A stretch of DNA of 64,000 bases from Phycisphaerae bacterium (GCA_018052735.1 JAGPMT010000008.1:1-64000); one strand, 5' to 3'. Shown: positions 39,984 through 49,517, numbered from the stretch's first letter. Notes: a model not told the origin generated them from the sequence alone. Made by a program: numbers and translations.

Positions 39984-41279
39984 ATGAACAGGATGTATCA
40001 GCTACGATATAGAGCCAACTATAGTGCAGGTATTATATTTTTTATTGCATCCGCTTTTCTGTATGCGGCTTCTGCCCTTGAAGATGCGGCCGCAACAGCG
40101 GTGCCGGATGCGCATTTAGATTACATACCGGGGCAGGCGCCGGCTTTCTGGTCGATCGCGGCGGCCGAAACCGTGATGGCACGCTGGCCGGATTACTCGA
40201 AGGCCTATTTTAATGCATGGACCTATGTGAACGGTTATATGCTGTGCGGATTTGAGCGCCTGTATCGCGACACAGGCGAACGCCGCTACTTCGATTACAT
40301 CCAGCGCTATATCGACCTATTTGTGGACGAGAACGGCGCTTTCCGCAGTGTTCTCAACAGCAAAGGCAATCTCCAGAAAATATCTTTTACCAATCTTGAT
40401 AATATGATGACGGGCAACACACTGGTGATGCTCTATGAATATACCCGGGATGAACGATACAAAAAAGCAGCAGACACGATTCGCCGGGCTCTGGATGATT
40501 ATCCCCGCAACAGCGATGGCGGTTTCTGGCATGCCCGGGGAATGCACGGCCAGATGTGGATTGACGGCATTTTTATGGGCCAAATGTTTTTAACACGTTA
40601 TGGAAAATCTGTCGGCGACAGCCGTTATTGCTGGGACGAAGCGGCTAGGCAGATTACTGTGTATGCCAAACGTGCCCAGCGTGATGATACAGGGCTTTAC
40701 CTGCATGGTATTTATGAACCCGGTCACGGTGACAGGGTCTGCCGCTGGGCTGATCCCAATACAGGCCTTTCGCCGGAGGTTTGGAGTGAGGGATTGGGCT
40801 GGTATGCTTTGATTGTCGTCGAAACACTGGCTGATATGCCCAAAGATCATCTCCAGCGGCCGGAGATAGAAGCAATCTTCCGCCGGCTGGCTGTTGGTCT
40901 GAAACGCACGCAGGATGTTCCGACAGGTCGATGGTTCCAAGTGGTGGACAAAGGCGATCGGCCTGACAATTGGACGGATAATTCCGGCAGTGCGATGTTT
41001 ACCTATGCACTCCAAAGAGGCATTGAACTGGGATTGATTGACAAAAACGAATTTGAACCGGTTGTTAGGAAGGGCTATCACGGCATTGTAGAGAATGCAC
41101 GAATCAATGCTAAAGGACTTGTGGATATATACAGTGCCTGCGATGGTTTAGGAGTGCAGGCCAGTTATGATAAGTATATTAATTACAAAAAAATGGTCAA
41201 TGCCAAAGAAGCAGTGGCCGGCTTCCTCTGGGCAACAGAAATAGTGGAACGGCCGCAATTGGAGAAAATGAAAAAATGA
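39984..41279 (+). CDS. GH105 unsaturated uronyl hydrolase
   Basis: 431 residues, exported (hydrophobic about 13-33); an AGGAGA site precedes ATG 39984. It is an (alpha/alpha)6 barrel of the YteR/YesR type: LDNMMTGNTLVMLYEYT, GMHGQMWIDGIFMGQMF with the general-acid Asp (near 193), and SPEVWSEGLGWYALIVVETL. GH105 enzymes remove the delta-4,5-unsaturated uronic acid left at the non-reducing end after lyase attack, so it fits downstream of the four lyase-type proteins in this cluster. Its stop overlaps the longest frame of the next gene by ATGA, although the real next start is probably 33 bp further on. Confidence 0.9.
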   Translation: MNRMYQLRYRANYSAGIIFFIASAFLYAASALEDAAATAVPDAHLDYIPGQAPAFWSIAAAETVMARWPDYSKAYFNAWTYVNGYMLCGFERLYRDTGERRYFDYIQRYIDLFVDENGAFRSVLNSKGNLQKISFTNLDNMMTGNTLVMLYEYTRDERYKKAADTIRRALDDYPRNSDGGFWHARGMHGQMWIDGIFMGQMFLTRYGKSVGDSRYCWDEAARQITVYAKRAQRDDTGLYLHGIYEPGHGDRVCRWADPNTGLSPEVWSEGLGWYALIVVETLADMPKDHLQRPEIEAIFRRLAVGLKRTQDVPTGRWFQVVDKGDRPDNWTDNSGSAMFTYALQRGIELGLIDKNEFEPVVRKGYHGIVENARINAKGLVDIYSACDGLGVQASYDKYINYKKMVNAKEAVAGFLWATEIVERPQLEKMKK

Positions 41280-41311
41280 AATGGAAACGATTTAACGAAA
41301 GGAGTGCGATT

Positions 41312-42931
41312 GTGAACAGGTTATTCCAAATGCTCGCATGGACGGTTGCCGCAGGTATTTTTGCATCATCCGTATCGGCCAATACAGATTCTGCCGGAAC
41401 TGCCAGTGCTGATTCGCGAATGTCTGAAATCCCGATCCAGAAGGGGAAGGCCGCATGGAATGTATGCGATTTCGGTGCTGCGGGAGACGGCAAGGCCCTC
41501 GACAGTCCGGCCATCGACAAGGCTATCGAGGCCTGTGCACAGGCAGGCGGAGGAACTGTCTATCTTCCAGCCGGCACCTATCTGAGCGGAAGTATTCATC
41601 TTAAGAGCAATGTTAATCTGCATCTGGGTGCCGGTGCAGTCATTTTGGGCGCCCCTCAAGAAATGAATGCCTATGACTTTACAGAACCTTGGGAGGGAAC
41701 AGCTTATCAGGATGGCGGACATACCTATTTCCATAACAGTTTGATATGGGGCGAAAATCTTACGAATGTATCAATAACCGGCTATGGAATGATTAACGGC
41801 GGGGGGCTTGTCCGTTCCGATGGTTTACTGGACCGGATGTGCGGTTTTTCAACTTGGAATAAGCCCGAAGCGGCGTCTGCAGGCAGAGAAATGCAGCCTG
41901 TCCGGCTGGGCAACAAGGCCATTGCGCTGAAGTTATGCCGAAACGTCTTGATGCGCGATATTACCATATATCACGGCGGCCATTTTGCGATTTTGGCGAC
42001 CGGATGCGATGGATTGACCATCGACAATGTAACGATTGACACCAATCGCGACGGCATCGATATTGACTGCTGCCGCAATACAACTGTTTCTAACTGCCGA
42101 ATCAACGCCCCCGGCGATGATGCGCTGTGTCCGAAAAGCAGTTTTGCCTTAAAGAAAAATGTCATTACGGAAAATCTGACGATTGTCAATTGTCAGGTTT
42201 CAGGTTTTGAAGAAGGTACTCTGCTTGATGGCACGATGAAACCTAGCCGAGTCAAGAACGGCCGCATCAAGTTTGGTACGGAAGCCAACGGCGGTTTTCG
42301 GAATGTAACAGTGTCCAATTGCACTTTCCGCGGCTGTCGAGGGCTGGCGCTGGAGGAAGTTGATGGCGGCATTATGGAAAATATTGTCATCAATAACATT
42401 GCAATGATGGATGTTGCTGCATATCCGATTTATATTACAACCGGAAAACGCAACCGCGGACCGAATGTAACCGAGCCGAGCCGCATGCGGAATATTCTGA
42501 TTTCAAATGTAATAGCAACAGGCATTGAGCCCATGAGCGGCATTCAGATTACGGGACTTCCGGAACAGCCCATAGAAGGGGTCCGGTTGGATAATATTTG
42601 GCTTGTCTTCAATGGCGGCGGCACGAAAGAAGATGCGGCACGGATTCCCCCGGAACTGGGAACTGGTTATCCGGAACCGCGCAATATCGGGGTAATGCCT
42701 GCTTACGGTGTATTTGCACGGCATGTTCGGGACTTGGAACTGCAGAATATAAAAATAAGCTTTCTGAAGGAAGATCTCCGGCCGGCAATGGTTTGTGTAG
42801 ACGTTGATGGCCTTGAAATCGACAGCTTTAAAGCGCAGCTTGCTGCAGAAGTCCCTGCGGCTCGGTTTGAGGATGTTCGCCGGCTGATTATTCGCAATTC
42901 TCCTGTGCTGGATAAAGTGAGCGTAAAATAA
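41312..42931 (+). CDS. GH28-family glycosidase (polygalacturonase-like)
   Basis: About 539 residues from GTG 41312, chosen because AAAGGAG sits at correct spacing and the signal peptide (MNRLFQMLAWTVAAGIFASS...) follows at once; ATG 41276 would add 12 hydrophilic residues. A beta helix begins with WNVCDFGAAGDGKALDSPAI. GH28 marks are NRDGIDIDCC and GDDALCPKSS (Asp-Asp near 268). The usual downstream G-H-G catalytic His region reads instead RIKFGTEANGGFRNV, so that histidine is not seen. GH28 members hydrolyse galacturonan or rhamnogalacturonan backbones or remove terminal galacturonic acid. The altered motif suggests a divergent subgroup with another uronic-acid or deoxysugar linkage. Confidence 0.85.
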   Translation: MNRLFQMLAWTVAAGIFASSVSANTDSAGTASADSRMSEIPIQKGKAAWNVCDFGAAGDGKALDSPAIDKAIEACAQAGGGTVYLPAGTYLSGSIHLKSNVNLHLGAGAVILGAPQEMNAYDFTEPWEGTAYQDGGHTYFHNSLIWGENLTNVSITGYGMINGGGLVRSDGLLDRMCGFSTWNKPEAASAGREMQPVRLGNKAIALKLCRNVLMRDITIYHGGHFAILATGCDGLTIDNVTIDTNRDGIDIDCCRNTTVSNCRINAPGDDALCPKSSFALKKNVITENLTIVNCQVSGFEEGTLLDGTMKPSRVKNGRIKFGTEANGGFRNVTVSNCTFRGCRGLALEEVDGGIMENIVINNIAMMDVAAYPIYITTGKRNRGPNVTEPSRMRNILISNVIATGIEPMSGIQITGLPEQPIEGVRLDNIWLVFNGGGTKEDAARIPPELGTGYPEPRNIGVMPAYGVFARHVRDLELQNIKISFLKEDLRPAMVCVDVDGLEIDSFKAQLAAEVPAARFEDVRRLIIRNSPVLDKVSVK

Positions 42932-42984
42932 TTTCCTGTACTCTTTTCATCTTAAAATGTGGAAATATTGGAAGGATAAACATT

Positions 42985-43140
42985 ATGAAGGTTCATTGCC
43001 GGACTTTGACAGATTCTTTCAGACCGGGGAATTGTTTTATCACGCTCCGGATGTATCATTCTGTTGGGCAGACGACAATGCAGATGTGCACCAAGCCTGT
43101 GAGGGGACAAATATGCGGGATAGCTCTGAGTACGGTATAA
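42985..43140 (+). CDS. Possible 51-residue ORF between GH28 and GH27 (doubtful)
   Basis: ATG 42985 is preceded by GGAAGGA at good spacing and opens 51 codons (MKVHCRTLTD... to ...GIALSTV). It has no recognisable domain or signal peptide, and Cys and Met are frequent. The gap between GH28 and GH27 (42932-43260, 329 bp) holds nothing else convincing. It may be a gene remnant or chance. Confidence 0.2.
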   Translation: MKVHCRTLTDSFRPGNCFITLRMYHSVGQTTMQMCTKPVRGQICGIALSTV

Positions 43141-43260
43141 ATCGCAGGCACCCTGCAGGTGGGTTATACGGTCGGATGCTGATTCTGTGGTATACAACGA
43201 TGCTGTTTCGATAATGTTATGCAAAGAACATTAAACTATGTTAAAGAAAGGATTGCTGAT

Positions 43261-44898
43261 ATGTTATTAAACACGAAGGTTTTTGTAAAAACACTGCTGT
43301 CTGTGGGCATTTTGTCTGTCTGGACGGCGTCGGTGTATGGAACGGATGCTGCTTTGCCTGCACCAAAGGCCCAACCAGAGATCCGCACTCCCAAAGCTCC
43401 CGCTGAGCCGCGTATAAACGGACCGAGCATCTTCGGAGTCAGGCCCGGGCATCCGTTCCTCTATCGGATCCCGGCTACTGGAAACTACCCCATGGAGTTT
43501 GCCGCAGATAAACTGCCGGAAGGTTTGACGATTGATGGCAAAACCGGACAAATTACGGGTACGCTGGCTGCTCCCGGCCAATACGAGGTAATCTTGAGAG
43601 CAAAAAACAGCTTAGGTGTCAGCGAAAAGAAATTTAAGATTGTTGCAGGCGAAACTATTGCTCTGACTCCGCCGTTGGGCTGGAACAGCTGGAATTGCTG
43701 GGGCCCGACAGTCGATGCCGAGAAAGTGCTGGCCGCAGCGAAAGCCATGGTTGAATCTGATCTGATTAATCATGGCTGGACCTATATCAATATTGATGAT
43801 GCTTGGCAGGGTAAAAGGGGAGGTCCATTCAATGCCATACAGGGCAATGAGAAGTTTCCTGATATGAAAAGTTTGTGTGATGCTATTCACGCGATGGGAT
43901 TAAAGGTCGGCATCTATTCAACACCGTGGACAACCTCCTATGCGGAGTATATCGGGGGATCCTCAGAAAATCCTGATGGTTCGTGGGAAAAGCCCACAAT
44001 ACCCAAAAGCGGCAATGTGAACAAAAAGCGACTGCCATGGGCCATCGGCAAGTATTCATTTGCCGTCAACGATGCCAAGCAATGGGCTGCGTGGGGTATC
44101 GATTATCTCAAATATGACTGGAATCCAAATGAAGAGCCGGAAACACGCGAAATGTACGATGCACTGCGTTCCAGCGGACGCGACATTATCTTAAGTCTGT
44201 CCAACAGCATGCCTTTTGAAAATGTTCCGGTATTGTCCAAAATTGCCAATTGCTGGCGTACCACCGGAGATATCCGCGATAACTGGTGGAGCGTAACAGG
44301 CATCGGATTCACCCAGACTAGATGGGCTCCTTATCAGAGTCAGGGGCACTGGAACGATCCGGATATGCTGGTTGTCGGCTATGTTGGCGGCTGGGGCGGA
44401 CGGCAACCAAAACCCAGCGGGCTGAGCCCCGATGAACAATATACCCATATTACTTTATGGTCGCTGCTGGCTTCGCCGCTGCTGATTGGATGCGATATGA
44501 CGCGTTTGGATGAGTTTACGCTGAATCTGCTGACAAACGATGAGGTGCTGGCGGTTAATCAGGATGCCTTGGGCAAGCAGGCTGTACAGATTGTAGAAAC
44601 AGGCCAGCCGGTTACCATTGTACGCAGCGACCGGCCGGAGCAGAAACGTACCCTCAAACCATATCAAATTTGGGCACGGCCTCTTGAAGACGGATCTATT
44701 GCTGTCGGACTTTTTAATCTCAGCGACCAGCCGGCACCGATTACGGCTTCCTGGAAAGACCTGAAACTGACTGGCAGACAAACGGTACGCGATTTGTGGC
44801 GTCAAAAAGAGCTTGGGCAATATGACGAACAATTCCAGATGGTTGTTGCACCACATGGGGCTGAACTGGTTAAAATTAAATCTGTGGTTTTGCCCTAG
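43261..44898 (+). CDS. GH27 alpha-galactosidase with N-terminal putative-Ig (He_PIG-like) domain
   Basis: About 545 residues; ATG 43261 follows AAAGAAAGGA and gives a signal peptide (MLLNTKVFVKTLLSVGILSV...). Residues about 50-130 resemble a putative-Ig domain (LPEGLTIDGKTGQITGTLA). The GH27 barrel follows: PPLGWNSWNCWG, INIDDAWQG, LKVGIYSTPW, DYLKYDWNPN (nucleophile Asp near 283), CWRTTGDI (acid/base Asp near 335) and HWNDPDMLVVG. These are retaining exo-enzymes that release terminal alpha-galactose. The small N-terminal domain is often present in planctomycete and Bacteroidetes GH27 proteins. Confidence 0.93.
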   Translation: MLLNTKVFVKTLLSVGILSVWTASVYGTDAALPAPKAQPEIRTPKAPAEPRINGPSIFGVRPGHPFLYRIPATGNYPMEFAADKLPEGLTIDGKTGQITGTLAAPGQYEVILRAKNSLGVSEKKFKIVAGETIALTPPLGWNSWNCWGPTVDAEKVLAAAKAMVESDLINHGWTYINIDDAWQGKRGGPFNAIQGNEKFPDMKSLCDAIHAMGLKVGIYSTPWTTSYAEYIGGSSENPDGSWEKPTIPKSGNVNKKRLPWAIGKYSFAVNDAKQWAAWGIDYLKYDWNPNEEPETREMYDALRSSGRDIILSLSNSMPFENVPVLSKIANCWRTTGDIRDNWWSVTGIGFTQTRWAPYQSQGHWNDPDMLVVGYVGGWGGRQPKPSGLSPDEQYTHITLWSLLASPLLIGCDMTRLDEFTLNLLTNDEVLAVNQDALGKQAVQIVETGQPVTIVRSDRPEQKRTLKPYQIWARPLEDGSIAVGLFNLSDQPAPITASWKDLKLTGRQTVRDLWRQKELGQYDEQFQMVVAPHGAELVKIKSVVLP

Positions 44899-44946
44899 GC
44901 AGGGGATGCTTTATGTATGTTGAAAATGTATGAACAGGAGCACAAT

Positions 44947-45966
44947 ATGAAGTGCAGATTTGTACAGGATATTGCCGGATTAGTCCTGATTTTGATGACT
45001 GCCGGTGTCGGACATGCCGAACACCGGGCATCTTGGATGCAGAAAGCCAAATGGGGTGTGATGAACCATTATTTGGCCGACTGGATTGCAAAGACTGACA
45101 ATATTCCTATGAGTGTTGAGCGGTGGAACCAGCTTGTGGATAACTTTGATGTAGAAGGATTGGCCGAACAGGTCAAATCTGTAGGAGCCGGGTATTATAT
45201 TATCACTATTGGCCAGAACTCCGGATATTATCTGGCCCCTAATCCGGTTTATGATCAGCTCACAGGGATTCAGCCGAGCAAATGTTCCCGCCGCGATTTG
45301 GTTTCAGATTTATCTGCTGCACTGACCCGACGCGGCATCCGACTGATAGTCTATCTGCCGGCAGGTGCACCAAGCCGCGACCGCCTTGCCTGCCAGACTC
45401 TGCAATGGAAAGACGGAGCGGATCGGAACCTTGAATTCCAGCTGCGATGGGAAAAAATTATCCGTGACTGGTCAATCCGCTGGGGGGATAAGGTTTCCGG
45501 CTGGTGGTTTGACGGCTGTTATTGGCCGAACACAATGTACCGTTATGAACAGCCCCCGAATTTTGCTTCTTTTGCCGCAGCCGCCCGGGCAGGCAATTCC
45601 GCTTCAATAGTCGCATTTAATCCGGGTGTTGTGGATCGTATTATATCTGTAACACCTCATGAAGACTATTCTGCCGGCGAGATAAATGAGCCCGAGCGTC
45701 TTATGATACGACGTTCTGTCGATGGACTGATGGACGGCTCACAGGTCCATGTATTGAGCTACCTCGGACAAACCTGGGGGATGGGACAGCCGCGTTTTAG
45801 TGCTGAACAGGTATCCGAATGGAGCCGCCGTATCGTTCAATATCAAGGCGCAGTAACATGGGATGTCCCCATACAGCCCAGCGGTCTGATGGCACAGGTT
45901 TTTATGGACCAGTTAAAAGTTATTGGAGCAGCAGTGGCAGCAGTAAATCCAGAAATAAGCAGATAA
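44947..45966 (+). CDS. Divergent GH29-superfamily (alpha-L-fucosidase-like) protein
   Basis: 339 residues from ATG 44947, which follows AGGAG; the signal peptide ends GVGHA. It resembles the GH29 barrel in outline: WMQKAKWGVMNHYL replaces the usual [21 protein letters not shown] replaces ITAKHHDGF, and VSGWWFDGCYWP holds a candidate nucleophile Asp (near 185). It is about 100 residues shorter than the GH29 proteins upstream and lacks their C-terminal beta domain. The HWG and HHD residues that line the fucose site are not conserved, so its sugar may differ. It could be an uncharacterised family near GH29 or GH139. Confidence 0.65.
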   Translation: MKCRFVQDIAGLVLILMTAGVGHAEHRASWMQKAKWGVMNHYLADWIAKTDNIPMSVERWNQLVDNFDVEGLAEQVKSVGAGYYIITIGQNSGYYLAPNPVYDQLTGIQPSKCSRRDLVSDLSAALTRRGIRLIVYLPAGAPSRDRLACQTLQWKDGADRNLEFQLRWEKIIRDWSIRWGDKVSGWWFDGCYWPNTMYRYEQPPNFASFAAAARAGNSASIVAFNPGVVDRIISVTPHEDYSAGEINEPERLMIRRSVDGLMDGSQVHVLSYLGQTWGMGQPRFSAEQVSEWSRRIVQYQGAVTWDVPIQPSGLMAQVFMDQLKVIGAAVAAVNPEISR

Positions 45967-46336
45967 AATCAGGATTGAAAAGAAGAATAGAGCTGTGTCC
46001 TATCAACAGGCAATGTTTGTTTTGGACAATGTTTTCCCGCGGCAAATTATTTGGATATAGATGAATGACAGCTGCCGAATTCAGAATATTAAGTTGTCCA
46101 GAAGCACAAGTCAGCTTTTGCTGAGTAGAATAGTTGGAACTTCGTATTTTGAATACTGTAAAATCTATTAGGGTGTGTAGATAATGAATATTTTACGACT
46201 GTTAATGATTCTATCCGAAATCCTGAATTGCTATGGACGCAGCATCAAAACTGCCGGGAATATGAGGTCATAAGATTTTTTATTCATGCAATAAAGATAA
46301 TAGCAGAAACAATCAAGAAATGAGGAGATCAGCACA
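45967..46336 (+). other. AT-rich intergenic region before GH97
   Basis: About 370 bp with no ORF of note and no obvious strong hairpin. It ends with ATGAGGAGATCAGCACA, which carries the ribosome-binding site (GAGGAG) of the GH97 gene. Because spacing elsewhere in the cluster is 17-60 bp, a separate promoter for GH97 is likely here, but I cannot place its boxes with confidence. Confidence 0.5.
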
Positions 46337-48322
46337 ATGCAGGCAATAAACAGAAAATATGCTTTTGCAGCGATAATATTGTATGCAGCTGCCTTAACTT
46401 TTGCGCAGGCAGAACGTCAACAGCCCAGACAACAGCGAACCAATCGTTCAACCACACGCCGTACGCAGCGGGTTATACCCATGAAGGAAGTCCGGCTGGT
46501 TAGTCCCGATGGCAAGGTTTCCTTCATTATAGATTCCAATCCCGAACGGCTGACATGGTCGGCGATGATAGAAAGCACAATAGTTATTGAGCCGTCTCCT
46601 CTGGATATGAGAATAGACGGCTATGATATTTCATCCGGCGTTATTTTCAATGCTCTGCAAGAGTATTCTATAGATGAAGCTTATCCATTGCATGGTGCAC
46701 ACAGCAGAGCGGTTAACCGATGCAATGGAGCCAGAATAACATATACCCATGATTTAAGCCAAATACCGTATATTCTGGAGGTTCGTGTTTTTAATGATGG
46801 GGTGGCATACCGTCATATTATTGATGGAAACGCCGAAGCTGTTCGTACTCCGAATGAATATTCGCGTTTTATTCTGCCGGCCGGAACAACAGTCTGGTAT
46901 CATGATTTGGATGGTCATTATGAAGCCGAATACACCAAACAGGACATTTCCGATGTAAAAGCCGGTCAGTGGGCAGGACCTCCGCTGACATTCCAGCTGC
47001 CTGACGGGGCCGGCTACGGTTCCATTACTGAAGCCAATCTGGTCAACTATTCCGGTATGGCATTGGAAAACGATGGACGACGCGGCTGGATTATAGGGCT
47101 TGGACATCGTCAACCTGTCAATTATCCCTATGAACTCCGGTATGGGCGCGATGAAGCAAAACGTCTTGCTGTACCGGCAGCAATTTCCGGCTCGATTACG
47201 ACGCCATGGCGGGTTGTTTTCATTGCCCGCGACTTAAATGTTTTGGTCAATAGCGATATTCTCCCGAACCTCTGTCCTCCGGCTGATCCGCAATATTTTC
47301 CGCAGGGTATGGATACTCCTTGGGTAGAGCCCGGATTGTGTGTGTGGGATTATGTAGATCGGAACTATGTACGAAATGAAGATGCCGACCAGTTTCAGCG
47401 GATGAAAGACTTTTCCCGTATGGCGGGGCAAATTGGAGCCAAATACCATATTCTCGAAGGATTCGCCTACGGATGGTCAGATGAGCAAATACGTGAATTT
47501 ACAGATTATTCAAAACAGCAGGGCGTTCGGGTTTTATTCTGGCGTCACAGCCGGAATCTCCGTACACCTGAGCAGCGAGAAGAATTCTTTGCTCGCTTGA
47601 ACCGTCTCGGAGTTGCCGGCGCCAAGATTGATTTCTTTGACCATGAAGCCAAGGAAAATATTGACCTTTACGAGGCGTTGCTGGAAAAAGCGGCTCACTA
47701 TCAGTGTGTTATTGATTTTCATGGCGCCAATAAACCCACCGGCCGCCTTCGTACATGGCCTAACGCGATGATTTATGAGGCTGTTCGGGGAATGGAATCA
47801 AGCAGTCTTCAGCAGCGTGCCCGTCATGAGACGATTTTACCCTTTACCCGTTACTTAGCAGGCCCGTGCGATTACACTACAATGGTCTTCAATGACCGGC
47901 GCAGGGATTCAACATGGGCACATCAGATTGCCTGTCTGGCGACCTTCCACAGCCCGATTCTTACAATAGCTGCCCATCCCCAAAGTGTGCTCGATAATCC
48001 GGCCTTAGAAGTCATTAAAAGCATCAAGCCGGTGTGGGATGAGACGATAGTCCTGCCGGACTCCAGAATTGGTGAACTGTCCATATTTGCACGGCGCAGC
48101 GGGGATATGTGGATGCTGGCGATCACGGCAGCTGGTCCGAGCCGAACCTTGCAGGTGCCGTTGTCATTTTTATCGGAGGGTGCTTACAAGGCCATTTATG
48201 TAAGAGATAATATGAATAAGCCGGATGCGGTGGTTGTTGAAAAATCAACAGCATCAAAAAATGAGATACTGACTATTCAGCTGGCTGACGGAGGCGGATT
48301 TATCGGACAATTTGTGAAATAA
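46337..48322 (+). CDS. GH97 glycoside hydrolase (retaining alpha-galactosidase type)
   Basis: 661 residues; the signal peptide ends ALTFAQA and is followed by an Arg/Gln/Thr-rich linker (about 25-45). N-terminal beta-supersandwich and barrel follow GH97: VWYHDLDGHYEAEY, GAKIDFFDHE (nucleophile Asp near 430) and MIYEAVRGME (Glu acid/base near 480). An Asp in this barrel position marks the retaining branch, typified by Bacteroides BtGH97b alpha-galactosidase; the inverting branch uses Glu bases. It is the last plus-strand gene of the cluster; its stop lies 7 bp from the stop of the convergent phosphatase gene. Confidence 0.9.
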   Translation: MQAINRKYAFAAIILYAAALTFAQAERQQPRQQRTNRSTTRRTQRVIPMKEVRLVSPDGKVSFIIDSNPERLTWSAMIESTIVIEPSPLDMRIDGYDISSGVIFNALQEYSIDEAYPLHGAHSRAVNRCNGARITYTHDLSQIPYILEVRVFNDGVAYRHIIDGNAEAVRTPNEYSRFILPAGTTVWYHDLDGHYEAEYTKQDISDVKAGQWAGPPLTFQLPDGAGYGSITEANLVNYSGMALENDGRRGWIIGLGHRQPVNYPYELRYGRDEAKRLAVPAAISGSITTPWRVVFIARDLNVLVNSDILPNLCPPADPQYFPQGMDTPWVEPGLCVWDYVDRNYVRNEDADQFQRMKDFSRMAGQIGAKYHILEGFAYGWSDEQIREFTDYSKQQGVRVLFWRHSRNLRTPEQREEFFARLNRLGVAGAKIDFFDHEAKENIDLYEALLEKAAHYQCVIDFHGANKPTGRLRTWPNAMIYEAVRGMESSSLQQRARHETILPFTRYLAGPCDYTTMVFNDRRRDSTWAHQIACLATFHSPILTIAAHPQSVLDNPALEVIKSIKPVWDETIVLPDSRIGELSIFARRSGDMWMLAITAAGPSRTLQVPLSFLSEGAYKAIYVRDNMNKPDAVVVEKSTASKNEILTIQLADGGGFIGQFVK

Positions 48323-48329
48323 AAAAGAA

Positions 48330-49517
48330 CTATTTGACAACATGCATCCCGATGGCCGTAATATCATCGATTTGATTCGGCGGGAAATCATGGTGGATTG
48401 CCATGCGATTAAATGCCTGAAGCATCGGCACGATTGGAAGATTACAAATATCCACGAATGCCTGCTTGAATTGAAGCTGCCCTTCATCGGCCGCATGAGC
48501 GATAAGAGGTTCGCCGCCGTCTGAGTATATAAACAGTTTATCACCCGGGTGCAGCTGGAGGGTTTTCTGCTCAAATTGCGCTTCCTCGAATACCCCGAGA
48601 AGACCGCCGCGGGATTCGAGCTGGTGAATTTGACCGCCGCGAATGAGAAGAGGGTAGGGGTGACCTGCTCGGGCGTATTCAAGTGTAAGTGTTCGGATGT
48701 TGATAAGACCATAAAAGCAGGTTGCGAAAAGGCAGCCGCTCAATTCCTGCTGCGTCATCCGCAGATTCAGGGCGGTAATGACTTCCTGCGGCTTAAATAT
48801 GGTATAATCGTTGCCGAAGGTCTGACGCATTATTATGGAATGCTTGAGAAACATTGTCAGCAGGGCCGCAGGCATCGAATGTCCTACCGCATCGGCTAAA
48901 TAAAAACCAATATGATCTTCATCCAGTCGGGCTACATCGTAAATGTCGCCGGAGACCCATTCGGCCGGACGAAATACAGCCGCCCAATGAATGGTATCAT
49001 TATCAGGCAGCTGGGCCGGCAGAAAATTGCGCTGAACACGTCCTGCCATTTCAAGCTGCTGAGCGGTGTCTTTTGCAAGCAGATAGTTTTCTTTTTGCCC
49101 TTTTAGCTTCTGCAGCCGTTTAGAAAATTGCACACTGCTTTCGATGCGTGCCCAAAGTTCTTCGTATCCGAGAGACTCTGCCCTGACAGCCAGTTGAAGA
49201 TGGTCGGTCTTGATGCAGGAAGGACAACGATATAGAATAACTGGTGTGTCCTGCTGATCCAGTTTTTCAAAAAGACTTTGGTAAGCGGAGACGCTGTCAG
49301 AATCTATCATTTCTGCGTCAACAATTACTGGGCCGCAAATTGTCCCTTGCTGCGCATAAGTATAAAGTTCATCCAATCTAATACGGTTCCAGTGATATCC
49401 GCGGCTGCCCAGAAGAAACAGCAAATCGTCAGAAATCGCTCGTTCGCCTGCAAACAGGACATTTACAGGGGCTGCCGAATTAGTTGAACAGGTTGTTAAT
49501 TGGGTTTCCGTAAGCAT
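48330..49517 (-). CDS. SpoIIE/RsbU-type PP2C serine phosphatase
   Basis: 395 residues, no signal peptide. Residues about 18-125 look like a degenerate receiver-type domain (VNVLFAGERAISDDLLFLLG, PVIVDAEMID). A coiled-coil-like linker (about 130-160) leads to a PP2C domain (about 165-393) with metal-binding Asp residues in VSGDIYDVARL and FYLADAVGHSMPAAL, YARAGHPYPLLI and IYSDGGEPL. RsbU-like phosphatases dephosphorylate anti-anti-sigma factors in partner-switching cascades or act as response-regulator outputs. No STAS protein or anti-sigma kinase is in the window. The stop abuts the GH97 stop with no terminator in the 7-bp gap. Confidence 0.88.
   Translation of the reverse strand: MLTETQLTTCSTNSAAPVNVLFAGERAISDDLLFLLGSRGYHWNRIRLDELYTYAQQGTICGPVIVDAEMIDSDSVSAYQSLFEKLDQQDTPVILYRCPSCIKTDHLQLAVRAESLGYEELWARIESSVQFSKRLQKLKGQKENYLLAKDTAQQLEMAGRVQRNFLPAQLPDNDTIHWAAVFRPAEWVSGDIYDVARLDEDHIGFYLADAVGHSMPAALLTMFLKHSIIMRQTFGNDYTIFKPQEVITALNLRMTQQELSGCLFATCFYGLINIRTLTLEYARAGHPYPLLIRGGQIHQLESRGGLLGVFEEAQFEQKTLQLHPGDKLFIYSDGGEPLIAHAADEGQLQFKQAFVDICNLPIVPMLQAFNRMAIHHDFPPNQIDDITAIGMHVVK

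Noticed and set aside
42952-43224. Overlapping 85- and 90-codon ORFs between GH28 and GH27
   Set aside because: No ribosome-binding site and no domain pattern; opposite-strand frames cover the same bases.
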